Positions 35,265-43,631 of a stretch of 64,000 nt of DNA are shown here, piece by piece. The translations under genes and the position numbers were made by a program. Source of the DNA: an uncultured bacterium (GTDB lineage: Bacteria > Bacillota > Clostridia > Lachnospirales > Lachnospiraceae); assembly GCA_947177425.1 (NCBI GenBank), contig CAMWUN010000003.1, forward strand, positions 1 through 64,000, in the 5' to 3' direction. The notes beneath the pieces are model-generated. The model ran no database searches. It was given only the letters and a program-made list of their open reading frames with translations, and was not told the origin of the DNA. Within the stretch, counting starts at the first letter, position 1. Each line of letters starts with the position of its first letter.

Positions 35265-36599
35265 TTGATTGCAAAACCGAATATTAGTTTTAAAAAATAC
35301 ATAAATATTGCAGGTGACGACTTCTTTAAAGTCAGAGGAAAAGTAGTCAATGTGGTGGGGCTTACTATTGAATCGGCAGGACCTTCGGCGAAACTGGGGG
35401 ATATCTGCATGGTTTTCCCTGTCATAAGGGACGAAAATAGCCGCCCTGCCCTGGCGGAGGTGGTGGGTTTTAAAGAAGGCAGGAACCTGCTTATGCCTTA
35501 TGAGAACGTAGAGGGAATCGGGCCGGGGAGCAGCGTTGAAAATACCGGAAATACCTTAAAGGTAAGGGTAAATAATGAACTGCTGGGGCATACCCTGGAC
35601 GGACTGGGGCGCATAGACGGGAAGGAACCTCTTTTTGGGGAGGAATATTCCGTGGAGGCGAAGCCGCCGGATCCCATGAGCAGGAAAATTATTGATGAAG
35701 TCCTTCCGCTTGGCGTTAAGGCAGTGGATGGACTAATTACAGTTGGAAAAGGACAGAGAATAGGCATCTTTGCCGGCTCAGGCGTGGGCAAATCCACTCT
35801 GATGGGTATGTTTGCCAGAAACACCAAGGCGGATATTAATGTTATTGCCTTGATCGGGGAGCGCGGCAGAGAGGTTCGTGAATTTATAGAAAGAGACTTG
35901 GGGCCGGAGGGGATGAGACGCTCGGTGGTGGTGGTAGCCACTTCGGATAAGCCTGCCTTAGAACGTAAGAAGGCAGCCCAGACGGCGACGGCCATTGCAG
36001 AGTATTTCAGGGATCAGGGAAAAGATGTGCTTCTTATGATGGACTCTCTTACCCGTTTTTCCATGGCCCAGCGGGAAATCGGTCTTGCCAGTGGCGAGCC
36101 TCCTGTATCGAGAGGATATCCTCCCAGCGTATATTCTGAAATGCCCAAGCTTTTAGAGCGTGCGGGAAGGGCACAGACAGGTTCCATTACAGGGCTGTAC
36201 ACGGTACTGGTGGACGGGGATGATTTCAACGAGCCGATTACAGATACCGCAAGGAGCATTCTGGATGGCCATATTATGCTGGACCGGAAGCTGGCGCATA
36301 AGAATCATTATCCGGCTATTGACGTTTTACAGAGTATATCCAGATGTATGAGTCAGATTGCCCAGCGGGATCACAAGGGATGTGCTGGAAAGCTTAAGAA
36401 TGTTCTTGCCACTTATAGCGAGGCAGAGGATTTGATTAACATCGGTGCATATAAATCCGGGAGCAATCCGGGGATTGATTATGCGATCCAGAAAATAAAT
36501 GATGTAAACCGTTTTCTGATGCAGGACGTGGAGGAGAAGTTCAACTTTGAAGAATCTGTAGAACTGATGAAACAGATTTTTGCCGATGGAGCGGAATAA
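35265..36599 (+). CDS. fliI: Flagellum-specific export ATPase FliI
   Basis: FliI is the F1-beta-like hexameric ATPase of flagellar type III export. 444 residues. Walker A (GSGVGKST) is at about 171-178, the catalytic ALIGERGREVREFIE at about 193-207, and Walker B LLMMDSLTRF about 255. The PPSVYSEMPKLLERAGR segment is diagnostic of flagellar/T3SS ATPases. It starts with TTG 35265 behind GAGGCGGAG (35250-35258). fliJ starts four bases after the stop. Confidence 0.97.
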   Translation: MIAKPNISFKKYINIAGDDFFKVRGKVVNVVGLTIESAGPSAKLGDICMVFPVIRDENSRPALAEVVGFKEGRNLLMPYENVEGIGPGSSVENTGNTLKVRVNNELLGHTLDGLGRIDGKEPLFGEEYSVEAKPPDPMSRKIIDEVLPLGVKAVDGLITVGKGQRIGIFAGSGVGKSTLMGMFARNTKADINVIALIGERGREVREFIERDLGPEGMRRSVVVVATSDKPALERKKAAQTATAIAEYFRDQGKDVLLMMDSLTRFSMAQREIGLASGEPPVSRGYPPSVYSEMPKLLERAGRAQTGSITGLYTVLVDGDDFNEPITDTARSILDGHIMLDRKLAHKNHYPAIDVLQSISRCMSQIAQRDHKGCAGKLKNVLATYSEAEDLINIGAYKSGSNPGIDYAIQKINDVNRFLMQDVEEKFNFEESVELMKQIFADGAE

Positions 36600-36602
36600 C
36601 CG

Positions 36603-37058
36603 ATGGCAAAATTTGTATACCGTATGCAGAGTATTCTGGATATCAAGGAAAAGATGGAGGAGCAGGCAAAGATGGATTTTGCCGCCGCCCGGATGAAGCT
36701 TGATGAGGAGGAAGAGAAACTTCAGAGACTGTGGGAGAGAAAAGCCGGATATGAGGAGCAGGGCAGAAGTCTCCAGAAGGACAGCCTTAAAGTTCTTGAC
36801 ATATTAGGAAACCGGGATGCCATATCTATCATAAAAGAATACATAGTCTTTCAGGAAATACAGGTAGAGCGGGCGGAAAAGCAGCTTGAGGAAGCCCGGT
36901 ATAAACTACAGGTTGCCATGCAGGAAAGCAAAACCCATGAAAAACTTAGGGAAAAAGCTTTTGAAGCCTTCATGCATGAGGAAAATGCGCGGGAAGCAAA
37001 GGAGATTGATGAGCTTACCAGCTACACTCATGGACGGAAACAGGAAAGTGGGAGTTAA
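36603..37058 (+). CDS. fliJ: Flagellar export protein FliJ
   Basis: FliJ is the coiled-coil stalk that activates FliI and interacts with FlhA. The 151 residues are almost wholly helical and highly charged, with KFVYRMQSILDIKEKMEEQAK at the start, typical of FliJ. Two long antiparallel helices are expected (about 10-70 and 80-140). It is flanked tightly on both sides. No irregularity. Confidence 0.92.
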   Translation: MAKFVYRMQSILDIKEKMEEQAKMDFAAARMKLDEEEEKLQRLWERKAGYEEQGRSLQKDSLKVLDILGNRDAISIIKEYIVFQEIQVERAEKQLEEARYKLQVAMQESKTHEKLREKAFEAFMHEENAREAKEIDELTSYTHGRKQESGS

Positions 37059-37060
37059 AT

Positions 37061-37942
37061 ATGCCAATTGCTGATACATTAAGCCCGGAGGACGCGAAGC
37101 TGGAAAAGCAGCGCCTGAAGGAAGAAAAGAAAAAACTTAAAAATGAACGAAAAGTCCAGCGCAAGGAGGCGAAAGCCAGGGCAAAGGAACTGGCCAGCCA
37201 GGAAGCAAGCCTTATGGAGGATGAGGAAACTAACAGCGGCTCCGTTTTTATGGTGACGTTTGTAATTGTACTCATCTGGATTGCGATTTTGTGTCTGGTA
37301 GTGAAGCTTGATCTGGGTGGTTTCGGAAGCAATGTGCTGACGCCTGTCCTTAAGGATGTGCCGGTAATCAATATGATTCTTCCAAAGAAAGGCAATATTG
37401 TGGTACGGGAAGATGAAAGTGAAGAGTACGGCGGCTACAGCGATTTGAGAGAAGCAGTTGATTATATCAAAGAACTGGAGTTAGAGTTAGAGCAGGCCCA
37501 GTCAGCCCAGAATACCAGTTCTGATGAAGTGGCGGAACTCCGGGCGGAAATAGAGCGCCTTAAGACCTTTGAGGACAGCCAGGTGGATTTCCAGCGGTTA
37601 AAGACGGAGTTTTATGAGGAAGTAGTCTACGCGGATAAGGGACCAGGAATAGAAGAATACAGAAAGTATTACGAAGAAATGGACCCTGCTACCGCAGAAT
37701 ATTTATATAAACAGGTAGTTGCACAGACAGAAGAAAGCAGTGAAATTACAGAATATGCCAAGGCTTATTCGACGATGAAGCCGAAGGAAGCAGCAGCTAT
37801 TTTTGAGGAAATGTCAGATAATCTTGATCTGGCAGCCCGGATACTGGGTGTAATGGATGCAGAGAGTAGAGGTAAGATTCTGGGAGCAATGAACGCAGAA
37901 ACTGCCGCCCGGCTCACAAAGATTATGGATCCGGAATATTGA
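37061..37942 (+). CDS. MotE-like membrane protein with MgtE-N-type C-terminus
   Basis: 293 residues: a basic, coiled N-tail of about 60, one membrane helix (about 62-84), a periplasm-side or extracellular coiled coil (about 125-175), and a C-terminal helical repeat (STMKPKEAAAIFEEM, LAARILGVMDAESRGKILGAM) of the MgtE-N/MotE type. It occupies the place of YlxF in Bacillus, between fliJ and fliK. MotE in alphaproteobacteria chaperones MotC; a chaperone or stator role here is inference. The stop is immediately followed by a triple copy of the 37-bp repeat, which separates it from fliK. Confidence 0.75.
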   Translation: MPIADTLSPEDAKLEKQRLKEEKKKLKNERKVQRKEAKARAKELASQEASLMEDEETNSGSVFMVTFVIVLIWIAILCLVVKLDLGGFGSNVLTPVLKDVPVINMILPKKGNIVVREDESEEYGGYSDLREAVDYIKELELELEQAQSAQNTSSDEVAELRAEIERLKTFEDSQVDFQRLKTEFYEEVVYADKGPGIEEYRKYYEEMDPATAEYLYKQVVAQTEESSEITEYAKAYSTMKPKEAAAIFEEMSDNLDLAARILGVMDAESRGKILGAMNAETAARLTKIMDPEY

Positions 37943-38053
37943 CAATACGCTGGCCTGCAAAATGTGACATCGTTTGCTGCAAGGAGACGACTTGCAAAAT
38001 GTGACATCGTTTGTTGTAATAAGACGATTCGCAAAGCGTGTCGGCGTTTGCTC
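37943..38053 (+). repeat. 37-bp hairpin repeat, three tandem copies
   Basis: Units at 37943-37979, 37980-38016 and 38017-38053 follow each other with a 37-bp period. They share the core TGYRAARYGTGACATCGTTTG with the copies at 27090 and 42512. The third can fold as CGA, CGC, loop AAA, GCG, TCG, with the same CGC-RAA-GCG apical stem as the 27.1 kb copy. They fill most of the 183-base fliJ-side gap before fliK. Confidence 0.75.
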
Positions 38054-38125
38054 TGCACCTTAAACCAAATAAATAAGTACATTGAAAAAGAGTCCAAAGG
38101 ACTTATAAGAAAGGAGGAAGGCAAA

Positions 38126-39568
38126 ATGAGAAGCACACCTGTAAAGGATATGGGAACCCTGATGAACTTTGTGGGAACCAAAAACCTTACAAAAACAGGC
38201 AGCAAGAATCAGATGGGCAGCTTCGGTGATTTGATGGACAAAGCCAAAGGCGGCGCTTTCGCGCAGAACAAACCTGCGGCTAACATTGAAACTGGAAAAA
38301 CACCTGCGGCAGATGCTCTTCAAAACCGTAAGGAAACGGTTAAGCTTGATGAATCATCCACCCAGCCAGTGAAAGCGGAAGAAATAACCCAGGTTACGGA
38401 TGAACAGTCCCAGGAAGTAACAAAGGCAGGAGAGGAAATCATTAAGGAAATTGCCGAAGAGTTTGGCATTACAGAAGAAGAGGTAGAAAATGCCATGGAA
38501 CAGCTTGGGATTTCTATCTTTGGGCTTTTTGACCCGTCCAGCTTAAAAGAACTTGTGCTGTTAATCGGCGGCGAACAGGATGCGTCGGCGCTTCTTACCA
38601 ATGAAGGACTGTTTACCAATTTGCAGAATATCATCGCCAAAATGGGAGAAATCCAAAGCGGTCTTGCAGAGCAATTGGGAATGAGTCAGGAAGAACTTGC
38701 AGGACTGGTTGAGCAACTGCAGAGCTTGCCGGAACAGACAGTGGATGTAGAGACTGAACTGAATCCGGTGGATAAAGGCAGTTTTGCGGATGTTCTTGCC
38801 CAGGAAACCGAAATTCAGGAACAGCCGAAGATTACTGTGGAAATCAAGTCGGGAGATGAAACTGTAAAGCTTGCAACCGATGAAAACGGTAATGCGGTAA
38901 AAACCCTGGAGGTGACATCTTCCGCGACAGAGGAAAATATTGTTAAGGAGGATACCGGCAGGCAGGAGCAGAAGACCGGGGAAGAAGGAAAAGGCCATTC
39001 GGAAAATGCTTTCAGTACAGGGGGCCAGCTTTTTGAGGGACTGGTTCAGAATAAGACACAGAATGTGGAGATGCCTATAGAGCAGCAACCGGCCTTTTTT
39101 AACGAGCAGACGCAGGAAATTGTGGATCAGATTGTAAATTACATGAAGATCCAGCTTAGGCCGGGCATGAGCCAGCTTGAAATGCAGTTACATCCTGAAA
39201 GTCTTGGAACAGTGCATATCCAGCTTGTATCCAGAGGCGGTGAAGTGACAGCCCAGTTCCATGTACAGAATGAAGCGGTGAAAGCGGCTGTAGAAAGCCA
39301 GGTAAATACCCTTGTGGAGAATTTAAGGGAGCAGGGTGTAAAAGTGGAAGCCGTACAGGTCAGCGTGGAAAGCCACGGATTTGAGAGTAATCTCTGGCAG
39401 GGTCAGGGAAAAGAGGATGAGACGTCCTCACAAAATGGCAGAAAGACGCCCAGAAGAATTAATCTGAATGATTTGAATACGCTTCTGGAAGATGAGGCGG
39501 ACGAAGAGGAAGTTCTCGCTGCCAAAATGATGGAAGTAAATGGAAACACCGTGGATTATACGGTATAA
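38126..39568 (+). CDS. fliK: Flagellar hook-length control protein FliK
   Basis: FliK measures the hook and switches export specificity through FlhB. 480 residues. The long middle is acidic and Gln/Glu-rich, low in complexity; the conserved C-terminal Flg_hook domain is at about 355-440 (MSQLEMQLHPESLGTVHIQL, TAQFHVQNEAVKAAVE). ATG 38126 follows AAGGAGG (38111-38117) and fits well; the frame stays open back through the 37-bp repeats to 37964, which I do not accept as coding. Confidence 0.92.
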   Translation: MRSTPVKDMGTLMNFVGTKNLTKTGSKNQMGSFGDLMDKAKGGAFAQNKPAANIETGKTPAADALQNRKETVKLDESSTQPVKAEEITQVTDEQSQEVTKAGEEIIKEIAEEFGITEEEVENAMEQLGISIFGLFDPSSLKELVLLIGGEQDASALLTNEGLFTNLQNIIAKMGEIQSGLAEQLGMSQEELAGLVEQLQSLPEQTVDVETELNPVDKGSFADVLAQETEIQEQPKITVEIKSGDETVKLATDENGNAVKTLEVTSSATEENIVKEDTGRQEQKTGEEGKGHSENAFSTGGQLFEGLVQNKTQNVEMPIEQQPAFFNEQTQEIVDQIVNYMKIQLRPGMSQLEMQLHPESLGTVHIQLVSRGGEVTAQFHVQNEAVKAAVESQVNTLVENLREQGVKVEAVQVSVESHGFESNLWQGQGKEDETSSQNGRKTPRRINLNDLNTLLEDEADEEEVLAAKMMEVNGNTVDYTV

Positions 39569-39601
39569 AGGAAGCGCTAAAGGCGCAGGAAGGAGTAAAA
39601 A

Positions 39602-40360
39602 ATGGCAGTTACAGGAGTAGTACAGGATGGAAAAGTTCTAGAAACTGCATCAGAAAGTTCTGTCAAGAAAGCAGCGGCCAAGAATGGCATGGACAAAGAT
39701 GCTTTTTTACAGCTTCTGGTTGCGCAGATGAAGTATCAGGATCCCTTAGAGCCTACTTCAAACACGGAATATATATCACAGTATGCCACATTTTCACAGG
39801 TAGAGCAGATGCAGAATATGGCAGCTACCATGGAACTTACCAGAGCTTCTTCAATGGTAGGCAAACTGGTAGCGGTAGAGACTACGGACAGTTCTGGAAA
39901 TGCAAGACAGATTCAGGGAACGGTAGAGTACGTAACATATGAAAACGGAAAAGCTTTTGTCTCCGTAGGAAATGCCCTTTATTCTGTAGATGATGTAATA
40001 GCGGTAATTGATCAAACCTATCAGACAGCTTATGACATGGCAGTGGCATTCTGCGCGGCTATGGATAAACTTCCGAGAGTAAGCAGCTTAACACCGGATG
40101 ACAAGGAAGCAGTGGAAACATTGCAGAAAGCATTCAACAGCATGACTACCTATCAGCAGTCCTTTATCAGCGATGACTACATTAAGGCATTGCAGGAATA
40201 TGTTGCAAGGATGGCGGAATTAGTAGGCAACACGTCTGACGGGGATGGAAGCGATAATGAAGAAGGCGGAAGTACGGAAGGAAGCGGCACAGAGGGCGGC
40301 GGTGAAGGAAGCGGATCAGAGGGTGGCAGTACGGATGCAGGAGCAGCCCAGATAGTTTAA
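39602..40360 (+). CDS. flgD: Hook capping protein FlgD with an added helical module
   Basis: FlgD scaffolds hook polymerisation. The N-terminal family domain is clear (FLQLLVAQMKYQDPLEPTSN; QYATFSQVEQM), with a short strand region to about 135. Instead of the usual Tudor/FnIII C-terminus, residues ~139-209 have a helical segment (DKLPRVSSLTPDDKEAVETL; MTTYQQSFIS) resembling the LP..LT..DK..V...A...L...Q modules of clostridial surface proteins, then a 40-residue Gly/Ser/Glu tail. 252 residues in all. Spacing to fliK is 33 bases. Confidence 0.92.
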   Translation: MAVTGVVQDGKVLETASESSVKKAAAKNGMDKDAFLQLLVAQMKYQDPLEPTSNTEYISQYATFSQVEQMQNMAATMELTRASSMVGKLVAVETTDSSGNARQIQGTVEYVTYENGKAFVSVGNALYSVDDVIAVIDQTYQTAYDMAVAFCAAMDKLPRVSSLTPDDKEAVETLQKAFNSMTTYQQSFISDDYIKALQEYVARMAELVGNTSDGDGSDNEEGGSTEGSGTEGGGEGSGSEGGSTDAGAAQIV

Positions 40361-40408
40361 AAAAGATGCAGGATGCATAGATAAAATCTCAGGGAGGAGA
40401 AGAAAGGC

Positions 40409-40807
40409 ATGAAAGTTCAGAAGAACGGATTCCTTTCAATTGAACAGTTACAGGACAGATACCTGAAACAAAGCAAAACCATGGCATCGGCTGTGGACAC
40501 CGATGGAAAGTCTTTTTGGGAGATACTGGAAAACAGCCAGGCAAAAGCTCCGGCAGGGGTGAAATTTTCCAAACATGCCGCAGGAAGGCTGGCGGACCGT
40601 AACATCGAACTGACAAACAGCCAGATGGAGCGTTTGCAGGAAGGCGCATTAAAAGCGCAGGAGAAAGGAATTAAAGAATCGCTGGTACTGGTTGACCAGC
40701 TTGCATTTATCGTGAATATTCCAAACAGTACGGTAGTGACAGCCATGAACCAGAATGATGCAGCGGAAAATATATTTACAAATATTGATGGAGCCGTAAT
40801 TATTTAG
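40409..40807 (+). CDS. Flagellar operon protein of the TIGR02530 type
   Basis: 132 residues, soluble. It corresponds to the short protein found between flgD and flgE in Firmicutes (FlgD-associated, TIGR02530 flg_new; Bacillus YlzI neighbourhood). Visible are KFSKHAAGRLADRNIELT, LQEGALKAQEKGIKESLVLV and the final NEQDAAENIFTNIDGAV-like segment, all typical. The precise role is unknown; location suggests hook assembly. GGGAGGAG lies upstream, and the flgE start is 76 bases downstream. Confidence 0.88.
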   Translation: MKVQKNGFLSIEQLQDRYLKQSKTMASAVDTDGKSFWEILENSQAKAPAGVKFSKHAAGRLADRNIELTNSQMERLQEGALKAQEKGIKESLVLVDQLAFIVNIPNSTVVTAMNQNDAAENIFTNIDGAVII

Positions 40808-40883
40808 CCGGACCTTGTGGAGGCTTATAGTCCCTGAGTGACAGACGGGATAATACGGTAAATTGTAAGGAGGTCATTTCATT

Positions 40884-42380
40884 ATGATGAGATCATTGTT
40901 CTCTGGTGTGGCAGGTCTTAGGACACACCAGACAAGAATGGACGTTATCGGTAACAATATCGCTAACGTAAACACAACGGCATACAAATCACAGTCCATG
41001 ACATTTAGTGATTTGATGTATCAGACAACACAGGCGGCATCTGGTGCTAACGCTACCACAGGCGTGGGTGGTACCAATGCAAGACAGATTGGTCTTGGTT
41101 CCAAGACAAGCGCGATTAAGACCAACATATCTGGGCAGGGTTCAGCCCAGAGCACAAACGATGCTTTTGACATTATGATCAGCGGCGATGCATTTTTTGT
41201 CGTAAACAACGGTTCCGAGAACTTCTTTACCAGAGACGGTTCTTTCTATATCGACGGAAGAGGAAATCTGGCCATGACAAGTAATGGTTATAATGTTATG
41301 GGATGGGGACTGGATGATGCAGACCCTACTCTGATTAAAAAAGGTGCTGTACAACCATTACGCATTATGACAGGGGCGAATATGGTTTCTAATCCAGAAG
41401 CTACATCCTATGCAACGGTGGATGGTATCGTAGACAGATTTGATACGGATGTGCTTAGCAAGACGGGAAAGGTTATGAATCTGGAGTTTTTTGACAATCA
41501 AGGATATAAATATACAGCCAGATTTAATGTACGCACTTGTGATGAATTGGGAAAAGGAGAACATGGTTCTTTTTATGTAGAGTTGGATGACATATTTGAT
41601 CCCAGTGGAAAGTCAATCATGAAAGATGAGGATGGAAATGATTTAGGAACAGGTATTAAATTCGGATATGATAATATACAGACCGCAGGGGATCCGAATG
41701 CTACTCCACCAGTTCAACCAGCAAACGTTCAAAAAACAGTGGTTGATGCTCAAGGCCAAGAACAGAAGGTAGATGTTACTAATGCGGTTATTTTGCAGTT
41801 TGCGGATGGAAAAGGAACTTTTGCATATGTAGGGCAACAGGCTGGCCAGACAAATGTTACAGGTGGTACTTCCTTAATTAACTTTAATGGTTTGCCCAAT
41901 TTCCATGATATAGTAGTTGATTTTTCTTCCACTTTCAATTATAACAAGAACGGGACTTCCACTATAGGTGCATTAGCGGGAGACAGCGCCAACAATGGTT
42001 TGGGGGCAGGTCGTAAGACTGGTGCCATGAGCGGCCTTACGGTTCAGAAGGACGGCAGGATCTATGCGGATTATGACAATGGTGAAAACAGACTGCTGGG
42101 CCAGATTGCCACGGCTACCTTTGCCAACCCTTCGGGTCTTGCCAAAGAAGGGGATAACCTCTATTCGGCAACTATGAACTCTGGTGAATTTGACGGTATC
42201 GGTGAGGATGTTACAGCAAACGGCGGCCGTATGGACTCCGGTGTGCTTGAAATGAGTAACGTCGACCTGGCTGCTGAATTTACAGAGATGATTACTACCC
42301 AGAGAGGTTTCCAGGCAAACAGCCGTATCATTACGGTTTCCGATACGCTGCTGGAAGAACTTACCAATCTGAAGAGATAG
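40884..42380 (+). CDS. flgE: Flagellar hook protein FlgE
   Basis: FlgE polymerises into the hook outside the cell. 498 residues. The N-terminal axial motif (GLRTHQTRMDVIGNNIANVN) and the C-terminal one (LAAEFTEMITTQRGFQANSR) are intact. The start is ATG 40884 or 40887, behind AAGGAGG. The central, exposed part (about residues 154-367) shifts in codon use: 7 of 12 glutamines are CAA, against 0 of 11 in the flanks. That suggests replacement by recombination of the outer D2-type domain. The length and ends are normal, so it is expected to be functional. Confidence 0.96.
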   Translation: MMRSLFSGVAGLRTHQTRMDVIGNNIANVNTTAYKSQSMTFSDLMYQTTQAASGANATTGVGGTNARQIGLGSKTSAIKTNISGQGSAQSTNDAFDIMISGDAFFVVNNGSENFFTRDGSFYIDGRGNLAMTSNGYNVMGWGLDDADPTLIKKGAVQPLRIMTGANMVSNPEATSYATVDGIVDRFDTDVLSKTGKVMNLEFFDNQGYKYTARFNVRTCDELGKGEHGSFYVELDDIFDPSGKSIMKDEDGNDLGTGIKFGYDNIQTAGDPNATPPVQPANVQKTVVDAQGQEQKVDVTNAVILQFADGKGTFAYVGQQAGQTNVTGGTSLINFNGLPNFHDIVVDFSSTFNYNKNGTSTIGALAGDSANNGLGAGRKTGAMSGLTVQKDGRIYADYDNGENRLLGQIATATFANPSGLAKEGDNLYSATMNSGEFDGIGEDVTANGGRMDSGVLEMSNVDLAAEFTEMITTQRGFQANSRIITVSDTLLEELTNLKR

Positions 42381-42433
42381 TATGCCAATGGGGCAGTAAC
42401 ACAGTGTAAGGGCGATATAAAATCCATAAGGGG

Positions 42434-42463
42434 AAGGGAACCTGGCAGAAGGCCGGTTCCCTT
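42434..42463 (+). other. RNA hairpin between flgE and flbD
   Basis: AAGGGAACC (42434-42442) pairs perfectly with GGTTCCCTT (42455-42463), with a 12-base loop. No T-run follows, so full termination is not expected. In this position it could stabilise the 3' end of the hook mRNA or act as a partial attenuator that lowers expression of the downstream motor genes. Confidence 0.45.
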
Positions 42464-42511
42464 TAGCTTGTGGCTTATGAAGGGAAATGCCTGTATTTTC
42501 CTGTTTTTGTT

Positions 42512-42584
42512 CAATAAACCGGCCTGCGGAACGTGGCAGCATCTGAACAATAAGATGGCCCGTGAAGTGTGACAGTGTTTGAAC
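42512..42584 (+). repeat. 37-bp hairpin repeat, two tandem copies
   Basis: Copies at 42512-42547 (36 bases) and 42548-42584. Each begins CAATAA and contains GGCCYG..RAAYGTG..CAG and a closing TGAAC. They lie between flgE and flbD with the hairpin at 42434. Together they occupy about a third of this 247-base gap; I see no gene there. Confidence 0.7.
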
Positions 42585-42627
42585 GTCTGGTAAAAAATTG
42601 TTGTGGCACAGGAAAGGCGGAAGTGAT

Positions 42628-42813
42628 ATGATAGAAGTGACGAAAATTAATGGGAGTAAAGTGTTAATAAACCCTGATTTAATGGAACTGGTGGAGGAAA
42701 CTCCGGATACTGTGATTTCATTTACCACGGGTAGAAAAATAATTGTAAAAGAAAGTAGACAAGACGTAAAAAATCTTGTAAAATCGTATAGAAAGGAAAT
42801 TTTTGCGGATTAA
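42628..42813 (+). CDS. flbD: Flagellar protein FlbD
   Basis: 61 residues. FlbD-family (SwrD) proteins are short; in Bacillus SwrD raises flagellar motor power. The family signature is seen in MIEVTKINGSKVLINPDLME and TPDTVISFTTGRKIIVKES. ATG 42628 follows AAGGCGG; the frame extends upstream to 42598, but there is no ribosome site there. The motA start lies 21 bases downstream, fitting a role with the stator. Confidence 0.9.
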   Translation: MIEVTKINGSKVLINPDLMELVEETPDTVISFTTGRKIIVKESRQDVKNLVKSYRKEIFAD

Positions 42814-42833
42814 CGTAAAAAAGGTGGAGAATT

Positions 42834-43631
42834 GTGGATTTAGCGTCGATTATTGGTTTGTTGCTTTGTTTTGCCATGTGTATGTTTGGTATTATCCAGG
42901 CGGCAGGTGTCTCAAACATTGTATCACGTTATGTGGACATAGCTTCTGCAATCATTACTTTCGGGGGTTCTTTCTTTGCAGTTATGGCAATGAAATCCAT
43001 GTCCGATTATGTGGGAGGTCTTAAGAGTTTTTCTCTTGTATTTAAGGTGCCGACTGTGGATGTCAAGGGCATGATACAGAAAATTATTGATTTGTCCAAT
43101 ATTGCCAGAAAAGAGGGGCTTTTATCACTGGAAGAAGCTGCTGGCGATTTGGATGATGATTTCATGAAGAAGGGCATCCTGCTTATCGTGGATGGTACAG
43201 ACCCTGAACTGGTGCGCGGAATTATGGAGACGGAACTGGTTAGTACAGAAGACAGGCATAAGTCGAAGATTACGTTCTGGGAAGACTTGGGGGCCATGGG
43301 TCCTGCCTGGGGTATGATTGGTACGCTGATAGGTCTGGTTAACATGCTTTACGAGATGGATGACCCTACAACGATTGGACCATCCATGGCCGTAGCCCTT
43401 ATTACAACTTTGTATGGCTCTCTTCTTGCCAACTGGATTTGTGCGCCGGTTGCCGGGAAGTTAAAATCAAATAACGCAAATGAAATCATGATTAAGGAGA
43501 TTATGATCGAGGGGCTTCTTTCTATTCAGGCAGGGGAAAACCCCAGGGTCATAGAGGAAAAGTTGAAATCATTCCTGTCGCCGGGTGATAGGGTTAATCA
43601 GGATGATGGAGGTGGAGAGAATGGCGAATAG
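42834..43631 (+). CDS. motA: Motility stator protein MotA
   Basis: MotA forms the cytoplasmic-membrane ion channel stator with MotB. 265 residues with four hydrophobic segments; the conserved region EDLGAMGPAWGMIGTLIGLV is at about 145-164, and the proline of PSMAVALITTLYG also fits. GTG 42834 is the start, with GGTGGAG upstream (42823-42829). It overlaps motB by 11 bases. The coupling ion cannot be told from this sequence alone. Confidence 0.95.
   Translation: MDLASIIGLLLCFAMCMFGIIQAAGVSNIVSRYVDIASAIITFGGSFFAVMAMKSMSDYVGGLKSFSLVFKVPTVDVKGMIQKIIDLSNIARKEGLLSLEEAAGDLDDDFMKKGILLIVDGTDPELVRGIMETELVSTEDRHKSKITFWEDLGAMGPAWGMIGTLIGLVNMLYEMDDPTTIGPSMAVALITTLYGSLLANWICAPVAGKLKSNNANEIMIKEIMIEGLLSIQAGENPRVIEEKLKSFLSPGDRVNQDDGGGENGE

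Noticed and set aside
37943-38053. CRISPR-like array
   Set aside because: The 37-bp units are contiguous and mutually diverged, without spacers; no cas genes are in the window.
37964-38125. Upstream extension of fliK through the 37-bp repeats
   Set aside because: Starts inside a non-coding repeat, gives a Cys/Arg-rich peptide unlike FliK, and a good ribosome site precedes ATG 38126.
42803-43024. Overlapping short open frame at the start of motA
   Set aside because: Out of frame with motA, no homology-like pattern, and Cys/His/Phe-rich composition typical of a shadow frame.
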